Below are positions 49,181 through 62,249 of a DNA stretch of 64,000 nucleotides, in pieces. How positions within the stretch are numbered: the stretch's first letter is position 1; each line of letters starts with the position of its first letter. Origin of the DNA: Dastarcus helophoroides (lineage: Eukaryota; Arthropoda; Insecta; Coleoptera; Bothrideridae). The position numbers and the translations under genes were made by a program. The stretch spans positions 36,712,126 to 36,776,125 of the forward strand of contig CM053327.1 of assembly GCA_028583605.1 (NCBI GenBank), read 5' to 3'. The notes below the pieces were generated by a model. It was not told the DNA's origin. It was given only the letters and a program-made list of their open reading frames with translations, and did no database searches.

Positions 49181-52100
49181 TTGCAAAGTGACATTTTACA
49201 AATTTACAATTCTTCTTGTGAATACAATTTTAATAATTTTTAAAAACTACAACTTTGTAAATTTACTTTTTTTTGCAATTTACAATTTTTATTGCAACGA
49301 GGTATTGGGGTTGTTGCAACGACGTATTGTCGTTGTTGTAACGCCAAAAATTACTTCCTATTTTGAATTTTGACTTGATCAGAAAACAAGTGTAAATTTT
49401 AGATTAAAGTAGAATTTTTGTAAATTTGAACGATTCATTTTCTTTAGTAATTTACAATTTACATTGAAATTGCAACGAGTTTTATTACTACCACGTTCCA
49501 AGTAATTGTGCTGTTTACCTTTAGAATTTATCAGGGTTGATTTTTTACTTTGTAAATTTACCTTTTTATGTACAATAATGTTGGCTTTTTTTTATAAAAA
49601 ATTAAAACACAGAACTTGTCCCCTGAAACTAAGATAGATTAAAGAACACAACAAACGTTGCTCTAACGCGTTTCGACGGCCAAGCTGCCATCTTGAGAGA
49701 GATACTTTTACAGTTTCTTGTAAATATTTACAATGTTTTATTTACGTATAAAAATCATCAAGTAACTTCGTTGGTAATTACCTGAATTCATTTGTAATTT
49801 AAAATGCTTGTAAATTTACAACCACCTTTGTAAATTTACCATTTTACTTCCAAATGGTCTGTACTTTAAAATGTGAACAGTTTGGTAAATGAATAATGTA
49901 TTCATGCAGATATTGAACCAGTTAGTGAGTTACTGTTTAGAACTCGTCGATTTATTTTGTTTGTGCGTTTCAATTTTGATGTTACCAAATATTTCATTTA
50001 ATGAAAAAAAAATCGTTTACCGAAAAAAATTGCTCGTTCAAATTTATCTGTCTTTGAATAAAGGTAAATGTACAACTTTTTTTGTAAATTTACCGCCTGA
50101 CTTCCAATTCTTACTTAAGTGAAATAAATTGATAAATTCTAGAACCCAATTTTTCTGAACGCTTTTTAAATGCATTTTATTATTATTATAATTTACAATT
50201 TTTATTATGAATTACATGAATAGTAAAAATGTTAAATTCTGCAGCAGCATAAGTCCTTTAATTTGAGTAACTTTGTTCTTAAATTAAGATACATCAAGTT
50301 GTAATTAGAGTATCCAATCCGAAGTTTCCACGAATCTTTCGCTGAAAAAGTTGCAATAAACAATGCAGAGCTAATACCAACTGGTGCCGCGATGCAAATC
50401 GATTTTTTCCCCTGCTTTCTGATGGGACTTTCTCGAAATCCTCTCGTCTTTTCCCGGAACCCGGCAAGGAAACAATCCCCGGCACAAGCTCTCCGAACGT
50501 TCCGAACCAATTTGTTAGCTGAAATGCATTGTGTTGCACCGTCACGGTCCGATCAATATTTAAAAACCATTACTTGGCGTTAAATTTGATTTGCGATTTT
50601 ATTACTTGGTAATTATTACGGAGTCCTCTTGCGGAGGCCACCATCCGCGTCGGCGACTAGTTCAAGTTCACTCAAAAACCTTACCAAATGCAACCAAGGA
50701 TGCGTGTCGTTCAATAAACACAAGCCATTAGGATTTTTCCAATGGATGCCGCTGCAGATAAGTAAAAGCGTCAGTAATGGTGTAAGACGTTTCAGTTATC
50801 CGCGCTTGCAAGAAAACGTAATAACGCGAGTACGTGCCCAATTTTTTTTTCACACTTGGCCGTGCAGTCGCAGCTTTTGGGGAACTGATGTAGACGTTGC
50901 GAGTTGTCACGTAGTAGGCCGCCCGATAATTAAACGGTACGCCGTCAAATTTGACGCTCAATCTGTCACATTGAATTAAGACAAAGTTATAACATATTAA
51001 GAGAAGACTGAGTCGCCTCAAGCTGAAGAATAAATTTTTTGGATCTGCAAAATATTGTTCAGCTCAAGCTGACAATTTTTTTTAAATACTAGCATCGCCT
51101 ATGGTCCAAATAGTCAAATTCGAACAGTCATTCGTAAATGACATTAGTAAATTCGTGCAAAACGGTAATTTACAATGTAAATTTACAAGAATTTTAAAAC
51201 AGTCAGACAGTAATGATATTGGTTACAACCTCAAGTTATTAAATAGGTGAAAAATGATAGTTTGCAATGTAAATTTACAAAAATTATAAAATAGATTAAC
51301 TTCAGCGGTAACTGTCCCTGTTCTGACAGGAATTCGGATGCGGTTTTTTTTTGTAACGAGGAATTCGGATGAGGTTTTTTTTAAGACGAGGAATTTGGTT
51401 GCTAATGACTGCTTTTGCAGAGCACTCTGCAAGAATTCAGGATTCGCATTCATTCAAAATTACTTCATTAACTATCGTGGTGCAATCTAAATAACAACAG
51501 CAAGGAAACATAGATAAACATACGTATTTTCAACTGAATCGATTCGTCTTCTTTTTATTGGACTTGGGCAATAAATACGCAACCGGAAATAATCCAGGCT
51601 GCATAATAGCCACCTCAATGATTAGATTATATCTCATAAAACGTGTACTAATGTTAATAATCCAAAGACAGCCGAGAACATTTCCTAATGACAAATTATA
51701 CGGTTTAATGTGTATTTAAAATTATGTGCGCTCCTTGCCGACCATGTGGGTGCGTGTGATTCGCTTTATTTCGCTGATGCTCTCTTGATAAATGAGCCAA
51801 CTTCTCGAGAAAATTCCTGTAAGTAGGTGGTCCCCGCTTGGACGATCGGCGATATCCACATATACATATCTATCACATGAGCGGATAATTATTGCCTTTA
51901 AAACGTATGAGCGCTTTGATTTTTATTTCATAGATTAGTTAAACAACTGACTGAGCTAATCCGAAAAAAAGTTATCGACTTCGCAGACGAGAAGTACTTA
52001 GAGACGTCAAATTGATTAAGAACGATTCCAAACCTAGGTGGTCTCCGCAATTACGATTTTTTAACTTCACGTGGACTTGCATCGAGGGTTGCAAAATTAC

Positions 52101-52825
52101 ACAGAAGGAAAATGAGGCCATTAAGCTGAGGCCTTGTTATAAGAATGGTGCATCAGGACTTGTATGAGCATCGTGCATTCAATTAAATTTCATCTCGGAG
52201 AGCCTCATCGATTGGCAAATTTAATCATGAAAACATGAGGATTGGACCCCTATCTCATCACAGTTGGCTGCGGTCTCTATTGTTGTTCCCAGTATACAGG
52301 ATGTCAAAATCTAAAGCCAAGGAGACCATCGTAAGCTTTCATATTTTGCAACCAAATGCATCCAAAGTTGGGCGACGAATTACGATTTTAAATTTACAAA
52401 GCATACTTTCTAATTAACTTGACGAAATAATTTGTAAACTAACAAAACAGGTGGTTAGTTTACAAACTAACGAGATCTGATGCCGATCTAGTTGGTCCAT
52501 CAACATGACCTGAGTTCTGACCCTCATTATACGTCTATCCGGAATTTCCAATTTTCAAAACTCGTTTTATGCAAATCCATAGAACTGACGCTTTAGAACT
52601 TGTTTTATGTAAAGCCAAGACGTAAACATCCCCCACATAAGCTATGATTTCATCCCTCTTGAAAACGTCTGATTTTAAGATTTGGTTCGATCACCCTTAT
52701 TTGCTCGTGAAGTATAGAATTCCTTATGATATTTCTTGTCCACGCCGTTCAAAGATCTTGAAAGCCGAAATACCTTCGACACCTTTGTTAGATGGCAGTA
52801 CAGTTTGACCGAATTAAATACTGAA
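49181..52825. other. Block between arrays K and L with scattered GTAAATTTAC words
   Basis: Repeat order is lost, but GTAAATTTAC or near-copies persist to about 50100 and again near 51170-51290, so part of this block may be decayed array K. Around 50380-51000 the sequence is GC-richer, with overlapping open frames on both strands. These show no domain or splice support. One dispersed element lies at 49597-49706. Confidence 0.55.
49597..49706 (+). mobile_element. Partial plus-orientation copy of the GGAACGGACTGG dispersed element
   Basis: Contains AGAACTTGTCCCCTGAAACT, AACACAACAAACGTTGCTCT and AACGCGTTTCGACGGCCAAG in the same order as the copy at 52889-53026. The GGAACGGACTGG end is missing. 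It continues to CATCTTGAGAGAGATAC. Confidence 0.8.
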
Positions 52826-52829
52826 TTCT

Positions 52830-55800
52830 TCAAAATTTAGATTTGTTTTTACGAAATTTCGACTTTTTATACATAATTTCATTTTTTTGGGGGAACGGAC
52901 TGGTCCTTGGTTATCTTCAAAAATTGAAATACAAAGCTTGTCCCCTAAAACCAAGAAAGATTAAAAAACACAACAAAGGTTGCTCTAACGCGTTTCGATA
53001 TCCAAGCTATCATCTTCAGAGATACCATTTTTGGCAAAAATTTCGTCGGACTGTTTTCGAAGATATCGACCTTTTTCTAGTAATGCCACTTTTTTGTAAA
53101 TTGCGACATTTTTCTAAAAATTCTGACTGAAAACCTGCACCTATTTAATTTTTCTCAAGATATCGCTTTTTTCGACTCACTGAAAATCTCGACTCGTTTC
53201 AAAATTTTAACTTTGGAAAAAATCGAACTTTTTGAACAATTCAGGCTTTTTAAATCTTGAATTTGAAAAAACATTTTTTGAACGTTTTGACAAGTTTCTA
53301 ATTTTTTTTTGAAAATTTCGACTTTATTTCGAACTTCAGCGGTCAAAAATCTTTTTCAAAATGAATCCTTTTTCAGAACTTCTCCATTCTCCAAAATGTT
53401 AGCTTTTTTCAAAATTTTAATTGTTTAGGAAACTCTAGCTTTCTCAAAATTTCATCTTTTTTCTCAAAATTTTGACTTTCTTAAAAGTTTGCACTTTTTT
53501 CAAAATTTCGTATGTTGGATGAAGTTTCTTCTTATATTTTAAAAGTTTTTACTCAAGTTTCGACTTTATTTCGAAGTTTTCACTTCATTTTTGAGAAGTT
53601 ATTAAATTTGGTACTTTTTTAAAATTTGATTTTTTTTTTAAACTTTTGAAAAATTATGAAAGTTTTTTATGAAATTTACGACTTTTCTTAAAAGGTGGAC
53701 TTTTTAAATAATTTTATTTTTTTCTGAAATGATGACTTCCTCAAACTATTTTTATTTTATTCATCTATTTTTTTTAATTAGGGTCTCATCATGCCTCTAA
53801 TAAATTAATTCAAAAATGTGACATGCATTGGCAACAAAATATAGAGCGTTTGATTTGTCCCCTTCCTATTTAATTTTAAAGAATTCGACTTTAATGAAAA
53901 ATTCGACTTTTATGAAGAATTCGACTTTTATGAAAATTTCGATTTTTTTTTTGAAAATTTCTACTTTCTAAGTTCTGACATTTCAAAATTTCCAACATTT
54001 TTAAATTTTGACTTTTGTTAAAATTTAGATTTCAAACTTTGAACCTTTTATCGAAATTTTGACCGTTTTCCAAATGCTTTTCTAAACGTCCACTATCCAA
54101 ATATCGATTTTTTCAAAAAATATCAACATTTCAAAACTTCTACGTTTTTCCAGTTCCCATTATTATCAAAATTTCGGCTTCGCCTCAAAATTGTGGCTAC
54201 AAATTTTCTAGTTAAAAAATTTGACTTTTTGTAAATTTAACTTCCACTTTTTTTTCAAATTTTAAGTCACCCTAATGTCTTTCTAAAGTTTTTAGAAATT
54301 TATACTAGAAATTTTGACTCTTTTTTGGAAATGTTGACCTTCTCGTACTTTACTTTTTGTAATTTTCGACTTGAAATATTTCTACTTTTTTCAATTTTGA
54401 TTGTTTTAAACAATATAGACATTTTTGGAAATTTGGCCTCTTTTTGAATATTTCGACTCTTTCAAACGTTCTTCAGATTTCGACTCTTTCAAAGGTTCTT
54501 TAAATTTCGACTCTTTTAAACGTTTTTTAGATTTCGACTTTTCTTGAAAATTTAGAATTTCTGAAAATTTCGTAATTTCGAAACATCTACTTTTTAAAAA
54601 TTTCCACTTTTTTAAAAATCTCTACTCTTTTTCAAAATGTTGATCAATCAATTAGTATAAAATTTTCAATTCTTCAACGACTTTGTGAAAAAATTTTGAA
54701 AGATAAGCAAGTTATCATTTTTGTCAAAATTTTGACCTTTTCTCTCAAAATGTTGGCTACAAATTTTCTTATTTTTTTTCAAAAATTTATTATTTTACAA
54801 ATTTCATTTTCATCTTTTTTTTGCAAATTTCATTTTCATATTTTTTTTTTAATTTTAAGTTTTATCGAAATTTCTTTCTGAAGTTTTTTGTAAATTTAGA
54901 CTAAAAAAGTTGACTCTTTTTGAAATTTTTGACCTTCTCGTACTTTACTTTTTGCAATTTTCGACTCGAAATATTTCTACTTATTTCAAATTTGATTTTT
55001 TTAGACATTGTAGACATTTCTAGAAATTTCGCCACTTTCTGAATATTTCGAACGTTTTTCACATTTCGACTTTTCCTGAAATTTTAAATTTTTGAGAACA
55101 TCGTCATTTCGAAATATCTACTTTCTCAAAATTTCCACTTTTTTGACAATCTCTACTCTTTTTTAAAATGTTGATCAATCAATTAGTATAAAATATTCAA
55201 TTCTTCAACGACTTTGTGAAAAAACTTTGAAAGATAACAAAGTTATCATTTTTGTCAAAATGTCCACCTTTTCTCTCAAAATATTGGCTACAAATTTTCT
55301 CATTTCTTTTCAAATATTTGACTTTTTGCAAATTTCATTTTCATCTTTTTTTCAAATTTTTAGTTTTATCGAAATTTCTTTCTGAAGTTTTTTGTAAATT
55401 TAGACTAAAAAAGTTGACTCTTTTCGAAATTTTTGACCTTCTCGTACTTTACTTTTTGCAATTTTCGACTCGAAATATTTCTACTTTTTTCAATTTTGAT
55501 TTTTTTTAGACGATATAGACATTTTTGGAAATTTCGCCTCTTTGAATATTTCGACTCTTTCAAACGTTCTTCAAATTTCGACTCTTTCAAAAGTTCTTTA
55601 AATTTTGACTCTTTCAAACGTTTTTTAAATTTCGATTTTTTCTGCAAATTTAGAATTTTTGACAATTTCGTCATTTCGAAATATCTACTTTTTGAAAATT
55701 TCCACTTTTTTGACAACCTCTACTCTTTTTCTAAATTTTGATCAATTCGTACAAGATTTTAGATTCTTCATCGACTTTGTAAAAAAATTTTGTTGGTAAA

Positions 55801-58330
55801 AATATTCTACGTTCTCTCGAAATGATGAATTTCTGAACTTTTTTGTGAAAAAATTTAAAAAGATAAGCAAGTTAGCATTTTTATCAAAATTTCGACCTTT
55901 TCTCTCAAAATGTTGGCTACAAATTTTCTCATTTCTTTTCAAATTTTTGCAAATTTAACTTCCATCTTTTTTCAAATTTCAGGTTTTATCAAAATTTCTT
56001 TCTAAAGTTTTTTGAAAATTTAGACTAAAAATGTTGACATTTTTTGAAATTTTTGACCTTATCGTTCTTTACTTTTTGCAATTTTCGACTCGAAATATTT
56101 CTACTTTTTTCAATTTTGATTTTTTAGACAATATAGACATTTTTGCAAATTTCACCTCTTTTCGAATATTTCAATTCTTTTAAACGTTTTTCAAATTTCA
56201 ACTTTTCCTGAAGATTTAGAGTTTTTTAAAATTTCGTCATTTCAAAATATCTACTTTCTCAAAATTTTAACTTTTTTGAAAATCTCTACTCTTTTTCAAA
56301 ATTTTTATAAATTAGTATAAAATTTTCGATTCTTCATCGACTTTGTGAAAAAATGTTGAAAGATTTTTTGTACAAAAACTTGGACATTTTTCAAAGGTGG
56401 ATTTTTGTAAAAATATTCTACGTTCTCTCGAAATGATGAATATCTGAACTTTTTTGTGAACAAATTTTGAAAGATAAGCAAGCTAGTAATTTTATTCAAA
56501 TTTCGACCTTTTCTCTCAAAATGTTGGCTACAAATGTTCTTATTTCTTTTCAAATATTTGATTTTATGCAAATTTAACTTCCATTCTTTTTCAAATTTCA
56601 GGTTTTATCAAAATTTCTTTCTAAAGTTTTTTGAAAATTTAGACAAAAAATGTTGACATTTTTTGAAATTTTTGACCTTATCGTTCTTTACTTTTTGCGA
56701 ATTTCGACTCGAAATATTTCTACTTTTTTTTAATTTTTCTTTTTTAGACATTATAGACATTTTTGGAAATTTCGCCACTTTTTGAATATATCGAACGTTT
56801 TTCAAATTTCGACTTTTCCTGAAATTTAGAATTTTTGAGAATATCGTCATTTCGAAATATCTACTTTTCCAAAATTTCCACTTTTTTGATAATCTCTACT
56901 CTTTTTCTAAATTTTGATCAATTAGTAAAAAAATTCCGATTCTTCATTGATTTTGTGAAAAATTTTTGAAAGATAAGCAAGTTATCATTTTTGTCAAAAT
57001 TTCGACCTTTTCTGTCAAAATGTTGGCTACAAATTTTCTTATTTCTTTTCAAAAATTTGACTTTTTGCAAATATAACTTCCATCTTTTTTTTCAAATTTC
57101 AAGTTTTGTCAAAATTTCATTCTACAGTTTTTTTTGAAAATTTCGACTAAAAAAGTTGACTCTCTTTGAAATTTTTGACCTTCTCGTACTTTACTTTTTG
57201 TAATTTTCTACTCGAAATATTTCAACTTTTTTTAATTTTGATTTTCTTAGACATTATAGACATTTTTGGAAATTTCGCCACTTTTTGAATATTTCGATTA
57301 TTTCGAACGTTTTTCAAATTTTGACTTTATCTAAAATTTAGAATTTTTGAAAATATCGTTATTTCGAAATTTCTATTTTTTCAAAATTTCCACTTTTTTA
57401 AAAATCTCTACTCTTTTTCAAAATTTTGATCAACTAGCATAAAATTTTTAGTTCTTCATCGACTTTTTTGAAAGATAAGCAAATTAGCATTTTTATCAAA
57501 ATTTCGTTCTTTTCTCTCAAAATATTGGCTACAAATGTTCTCATTTCTTTTCAAATATTTGACTTTTTGCAAATTTAACTTCCAGTTTTTTTCACATTTT
57601 AACTTTTATTAAAATTTCTTTCTAAAATTTTTTGAAATATTACACTAAAACTGGTGACTTTTTTTTTAATTTTTGACCTTCTCGTACTCTCGACTCAAAA
57701 TATTTCTACATTTTTCAATTTTGTTTTTAGACATTATAGACATTTTTGGAAATTTCGCCACTATTTGAATATTTCGACTCTTTCAACGTTTTTTAAATTT
57801 CGATTTTGCCTGAAAATATAGAATTTTTGACAATTTCGTCATTTCGAAATATGTACACTTTCAAAATTTTCACTTTTTTAAGAATCTCTACTCTTTTTCA
57901 AAATTTTGATCGATTAGTATAAAATTTTCGATTCTTAATCGACTTTGTGGTTAAGAAATATTTCTACTTTTTTCAATTTTGATTTTTTTAGACATTATAG
58001 ACATTTTTGCAAATTTCACACCTTTTTGAATATTTCGACTGCTACAAAAGTTTTTCAAATTTCGACTTTTCCTGAAAATTTAGATTTTGTAAAAATTTCG
58101 TCGTTTCGAAATATCTACTTTTTCATAATTTCCACTTTATTGAAAATCCCCATTCTTTTTCAAAATTTTTATCAATTAGTATAAAATTTTCGATGCTTCA
58201 TCGACTTTATTACAAAATTTTGAAAGATCTTTTTATACAAAAACTTGGACATTTTTCAAAGGTGGATTTTTTTTAAAAATCCTACGTTCTCTCAAAATGA
58301 TAAATTTCTGAACTTTTACTTTCTTCTCAA
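52830..58330. repeat. Array L: AAATTTCGACTTTT array with 0.5-0.6 kb higher-order units
   Basis: Very T-rich degenerate units of about 20-25 bp are built on AAAATTTCGACTTTTTC. From about 54170 on they are organised in higher-order units. The markers are TGTTGGCTACAAATTTTCT (near 54190, 54755, 55283, 55912, 56521, 57021 and 57530) and TTTTTGCAATTTTCGACTCG (near 54350, 54948, 55449, 56076, 56688, 57197 and, partly deleted, 57690). Units are 500-630 bp, the difference being a block present only in the longer ones (for example around 55800-55860 and 56400-56460). The first 1.3 kb is less ordered. Open frames here are low-complexity F/S/K-rich artefacts. Confidence 0.9.
52889..53026 (+). mobile_element. 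Most complete copy of the GGAACGGACTGG dispersed element
   Basis: A 138-bp element interrupts array L. In order it has GGGAACGGACTGGTCCTTGG, TTATCTTCAAAAATTGAAAT, ACAAAGCTTGTCCCCTAAAA, CCAAGAAAGATTAAAAAACA, CAACAAAGGTTGCTCTAACG, CGTTTCGATATCCAAGCTAT and CATCTTCAGAGATACC. Other copies lie at 1301, 49597, 62151 and, as palindromic pairs, 62725-63046. It has no open frame. On the minus strand the core reads CTGAAGA, a possible 4-bp stem and loop, then GAAACGCGTT. It is probably a non-autonomous element or a terminal piece of a larger one; the class is not established. Confidence 0.8.
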
Positions 58331-58508
58331 GAATTCAAAATTTGAGGGTACATCTGGGGATCTGGGGATAGCTTGTGTAGCTTTTATGTTAATCCAGCAC
58401 TGACGGGCCATGACAAAATTTGGGAACTGCTGCAGTAAATAACAGGCAATTTAATTTATTTAATTCGTAGTAGATTCTAACTAAGATTTGCTACTATTTT
58501 AGAGTGAA

Positions 58509-59092
58509 ACTAGCCGTGTACCCAATGAAATCAGATTTCAATAACCATTAGAATTTTCTCAAATGTTAATTTATGGGTAAATTGCTCGGCACATACCCTC
58601 CTTTTCACAGTGCATGTTTTAAATATTTTTCTTCCCTGTCTGACATTTCTATTGTGATACATCATAACCCTTGAATCAGTCAAATTGTGATTAAAACAAC
58701 GTCATGTAATATCAACGTTTTTCGTTCTGCATCAGAATAAAGACTCTCAGTTTTATCGCCGCATGATTACCAAAAAAAATGCGACAGGGCAAAGTAAATA
58801 CGGCTGCGCCGTGCCGAGAATATCTTGTTATACAATCAAGGTGTTAAGTTAACGCGTGCAGGCATCTTCAAATACAGTCGTGTGTATTAATCATTGCCTA
58901 CCTATTTTAGGTTTTCAAAGCCCATTTATAGGCCCTAAGGTTTTCAATGCCCATTTATATGCCCCCAGAAGTTGAACTTTAAAAAATCCTTTCTTAGTGC
59001 TCACCTATGTTCGTGTGCAAAATTTTATTCTTGTAGAGCCACCTGTTTAGGCTGTATGCTGTCTGTCAGTCAGTGTTAGAGATTTATTAAAC
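58509..59092 (+). repeat. Left inverted arm of the 3.6-kb element
   Basis: Matches the reverse complement of 61534-62137 over its full length with many substitutions and small indels. Shared blocks include ACTAGCCGTGTACCC, CTGACATTTCTATT, TTTATCGCCG, TTCTTAGTGCTCA and CTGTTTAGGCTGT. It differs by a short internal tandem duplication around 58910-58965 (TTTTCAAAGCCCATTTATAG and TTTTCAATGCCCATTTATAT). Confidence 0.85.
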
Positions 59093-61533
59093 AAATATGG
59101 CTTTGATTTAAATCGATGCCATTATTCGACATATTTGATAAATAACTGGAAAGTCGATAACATTACAATTACAATTAGTACTGGTGCATTTCTGGGAAAT
59201 TATTTTAATATATTTCGCAGCTATGACTTCTGGCTTTCGACGTCTCATTATGACGGTGACGATTTTAATATCCCTTTGGTGGTCTTTATCGAAGATCTTT
59301 CCCAATAATTTCTCGAAACCTCATATTTGTGCTCGCTTTGAAGACTGACTGATTTAACTTTAAAAAACTATGCCTAATTAAACCTCATCTGATTTGGAGA
59401 AACCATGAAGATGGGAAACGTAGGAAACTTAACATTATAATTTTTTTTTTTGATATCACAGAACACTGTATTAGGGTAAATGTCCCTATTAAAATAAATT
59501 CAATTGAATATGACAAATTTGTTATTACTATCACCCACCACAGTTTTCGTGCTACCCAAAATTAAATACAAACGGTTTTGTTTCAGGTTAGTACGATTCA
59601 TACGCCTATCTGGTAAGTACACTTCAACCAGTTCTCATCGGATTATTTGCAAAATAAGAACCGCGACTAATTCTGCCCCTTTCACAAAGCCGAGCAAAAA
59701 TCCCACAAGCAAAGAATCAGCAATGAAGTCGGCCAGTCGATTTCGCCAAAGAACCAAGTTAAATTGCGGTTTTCGTTACTAGGAAAGCCTCGGGCAACAA
59801 ACATATTGGAGTAATAGTCAGAGTTTTTCTAGATCTGTTTAGAAAAAAAAAGTGCAACGTAATGTTTACGGTTGGAGCATAGAAATTGCTTTATCGGGAA
59901 GTGTTTTGTAGATGCGTGGCTAATAAGTAATGAAACCGGCACATGCCAACGCCGCAGCAGTAAAAAAAGTTAGAATTTTGACTGCTTAATACGGTTTCCT
60001 AATTATAGAGGTGTCATGGAGCGAACTGATTTATTGGGCAAAAACCACCGGCGGTTGTTAAGTGTAAAATTAACTCGCGGATTATTTTTCTATTTTCTAT
60101 TAAATAACAATAATTATACGAAATGTGTACTTTATAAGCAAAAACTCGACATACTGTTATTCCATAACACCCAATTATGTAAATGTGTTAAATGAAAAAA
60201 GCTGGAAGATGACTCTGGAATTTTGTTACAGTTTTTTAAACGTAGACTTGCAAATTTAATCGCCAGACCGCACTAAATACCGTAATAATGTCACATTATA
60301 TTAAAATTAAAGTTGCAAAGTGATTATTTTTAACTACGAATATCATAATTGTAATTAGGTGCTATAAAATCAATAGCAGTCGATTTTTTGCGTATATTTA
60401 ACTTGAAACCAGGACGTGCTTGCAATAAACGCCACTCTAAAATATCAGGAATATAAATTGGAATAAAACTGGAGTTAATGAAAAATCGAGTTTAATGAAT
60501 GAACTTTCAGCCAGATGGAAGCATATTTACAACAGATAGAATAAGTTGTCCGGCATGATAGCCTTATTAATTATTAATGTATTCAAATAGGAGCAAAGAA
60601 GTCGTTGAAGTGTTGTGTTCAATTAAAACAAAGTCAAGCATAAAACGATGTATAAATTGATGCTTCTTGGTAAAAGATGCGTCAAGTCATAATAATAATG
60701 TGTATATTAATCTTCTCATGACATCTTTTAATACGCACAGTCTTATAGTATTAAAGAAGCAATCTACCATTTTATTATTCTATGTTTTTACAGACAGAAT
60801 CAACCGCTGTTTGATTTTCAATTTACGTCATAATAAAGCATTTTTTTTCAAAATTCCACAATAAATCTTCCACCGGACAAAATCCCGAGTAAAACAGTTA
60901 AGAGGTAATTGCCTTTCGTGGAACTTTTTGTAAATTTACATAGGTCGACGATCTCGAAGGCAATTGCATTCGTCAAATTAATTGGAAAATATGAAACTTG
61001 ATTAGCGAGTTCGTGGAAAACGGAATTTTTATCGACGACATAAATAAAATTGATTGGAGATGCACTTTGGTGACCCAATCACATCAAAGCTAAATAGCAT
61101 AATTTTTTTAGTTATTTGAAAACGAAAAACCTTGGCTTACCACCTAGCAAGTGCTACACGAAAATGGTAAATTTACAAAAAATATTGCAATTTTATAGAA
61201 CGTAGTCTCGATTTTCAATGATACGAGCTACAACTCGTACTGCTAGTCAATAGAAGGCGGTAAATTTACAAAAATACTAAATAATTCGAAATAACCTAAT
61301 TTATAAAACCTATCTCAATCAGGGCTTAGACTGGACGGTAAATTTGCAAAAATTGGGGAAGTTGTAATTTTACAATTTTACGTCGAAAGCAATCTATTTT
61401 ACAGAACCTGTTCAACTGGAGCTGACGTTAGAAGAGTAAACTCAAGTCGATAAATTTACAAAATAGGAAAGACCGCAATTTTACCAAATAGAGTATTTAG
61501 AAATAGACGGCGCTGTGCTCAATGTTAGGTATC

Positions 61534-62137
61534 TGTTTAATAAAACTCTACCATTGACTGACGGACAACGCACAGCCTAAACAGATGGCTGTACAAAAAT
61601 GAAATTTTACGCACAACGGTTACATATAACGTTAATGAGCACTAAGAAAGAATTTTTCAAAATTCAAATTCTAAGGGCCAAAAAATTGGCACTGAATCTC
61701 TAAAGAGGTAGGCAATAAATAGTTATTTTGTGATGTGTATTATTACACACCACTGGATTTAAAGTTGCCTGTAAGCGTTAACCATGTATTGAAAATATAT
61801 GGCATTAACTCATCACTGACTATTCTCGCGACGGTGCGGCGTTATTTAATTTGCTTATCGCATTTCTTAGCCATACGGCGATAAAATTGGAAAACTGGGT
61901 TTTTATTCTACTGCAAAACGAACAACGTTGATAATACATGACGTTTTAACCACAATTTGACAGATTCAGGGGTTTTGATGCATCAAAATAGAAATGTCAG
62001 TCGGGGAGGAAAACATTTGAAAACACACGAAGCGAAAAGGGGGGTATACGCGAAGCAAGTTACTCAAAAATTAACTCCTTAACGTTTGAGAAAAATCTAA
62101 TGGTTCCTAAAATATAATCATGGGGTACACGGCTAGT
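61534..62137 (-). repeat. Right inverted arm of the 3.6-kb element
   Basis: Reverse-complement partner of 58509-59092. The outer end GGGGTACACGGCTAGT lies 13 bp from the start of a separate dispersed element at 62151, so two insertions are adjacent here. Confidence 0.85.
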
Positions 62138-62150
62138 CAAATATAACCTA

Positions 62151-62249
62151 TGGTGGAACGGACTGGTCCTTGGTTATCTTCAACAATTATAATACAGAAC
62201 TTGTCCCCTGAAACCAGGAACGATTAAAAAACACAACAAACGTTGCTCT
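62151..62249 (+). mobile_element. Truncated plus-orientation copy of the GGAACGGACTGG dispersed element
   Basis: TGGTGGAACGGACTGGTCCT opens the copy. It is followed by TACAGAACTTGTCCCCTGAA and AACACAACAAACGTTGCTCT, and it breaks off before the CGCGTTTCG core. Confidence 0.85.

Larger units (their letters stand above)
58509..62137. mobile_element. 3.6-kb element with long inverted arms (foldback-like)
   Basis: The left arm (58509-59092) and right arm (61534-62137) are inverted copies. The outer ends read ACTAGCCGTGTACCC and GGGTACACGGCTAGT, and similarity runs inwards for about 590 bp to TTTATTAAAC and GTTTAATAAA. The spacer of about 2.4 kb has no recognisable transposase frame. It carries GTAAATTTAC words near 61160, 61260 and 61450 that resemble array K. 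No target-site duplication is obvious by eye. This could be one foldback or long-TIR DNA element, or two copies of a shorter element inserted head to head. Confidence 0.75.

Noticed and set aside
50232..51021. Overlapping open frames on both strands as an exon of the PAN gene or a nested gene
   Set aside because: No acceptor entering in phase 2, no cysteine pattern, and opposite-strand frames of equal length suggest that higher GC alone keeps them open.
54696..58184. F/K-rich frames in array L
   Set aside because: Low-complexity translations of T-rich repeats, present on both strands at the same places.
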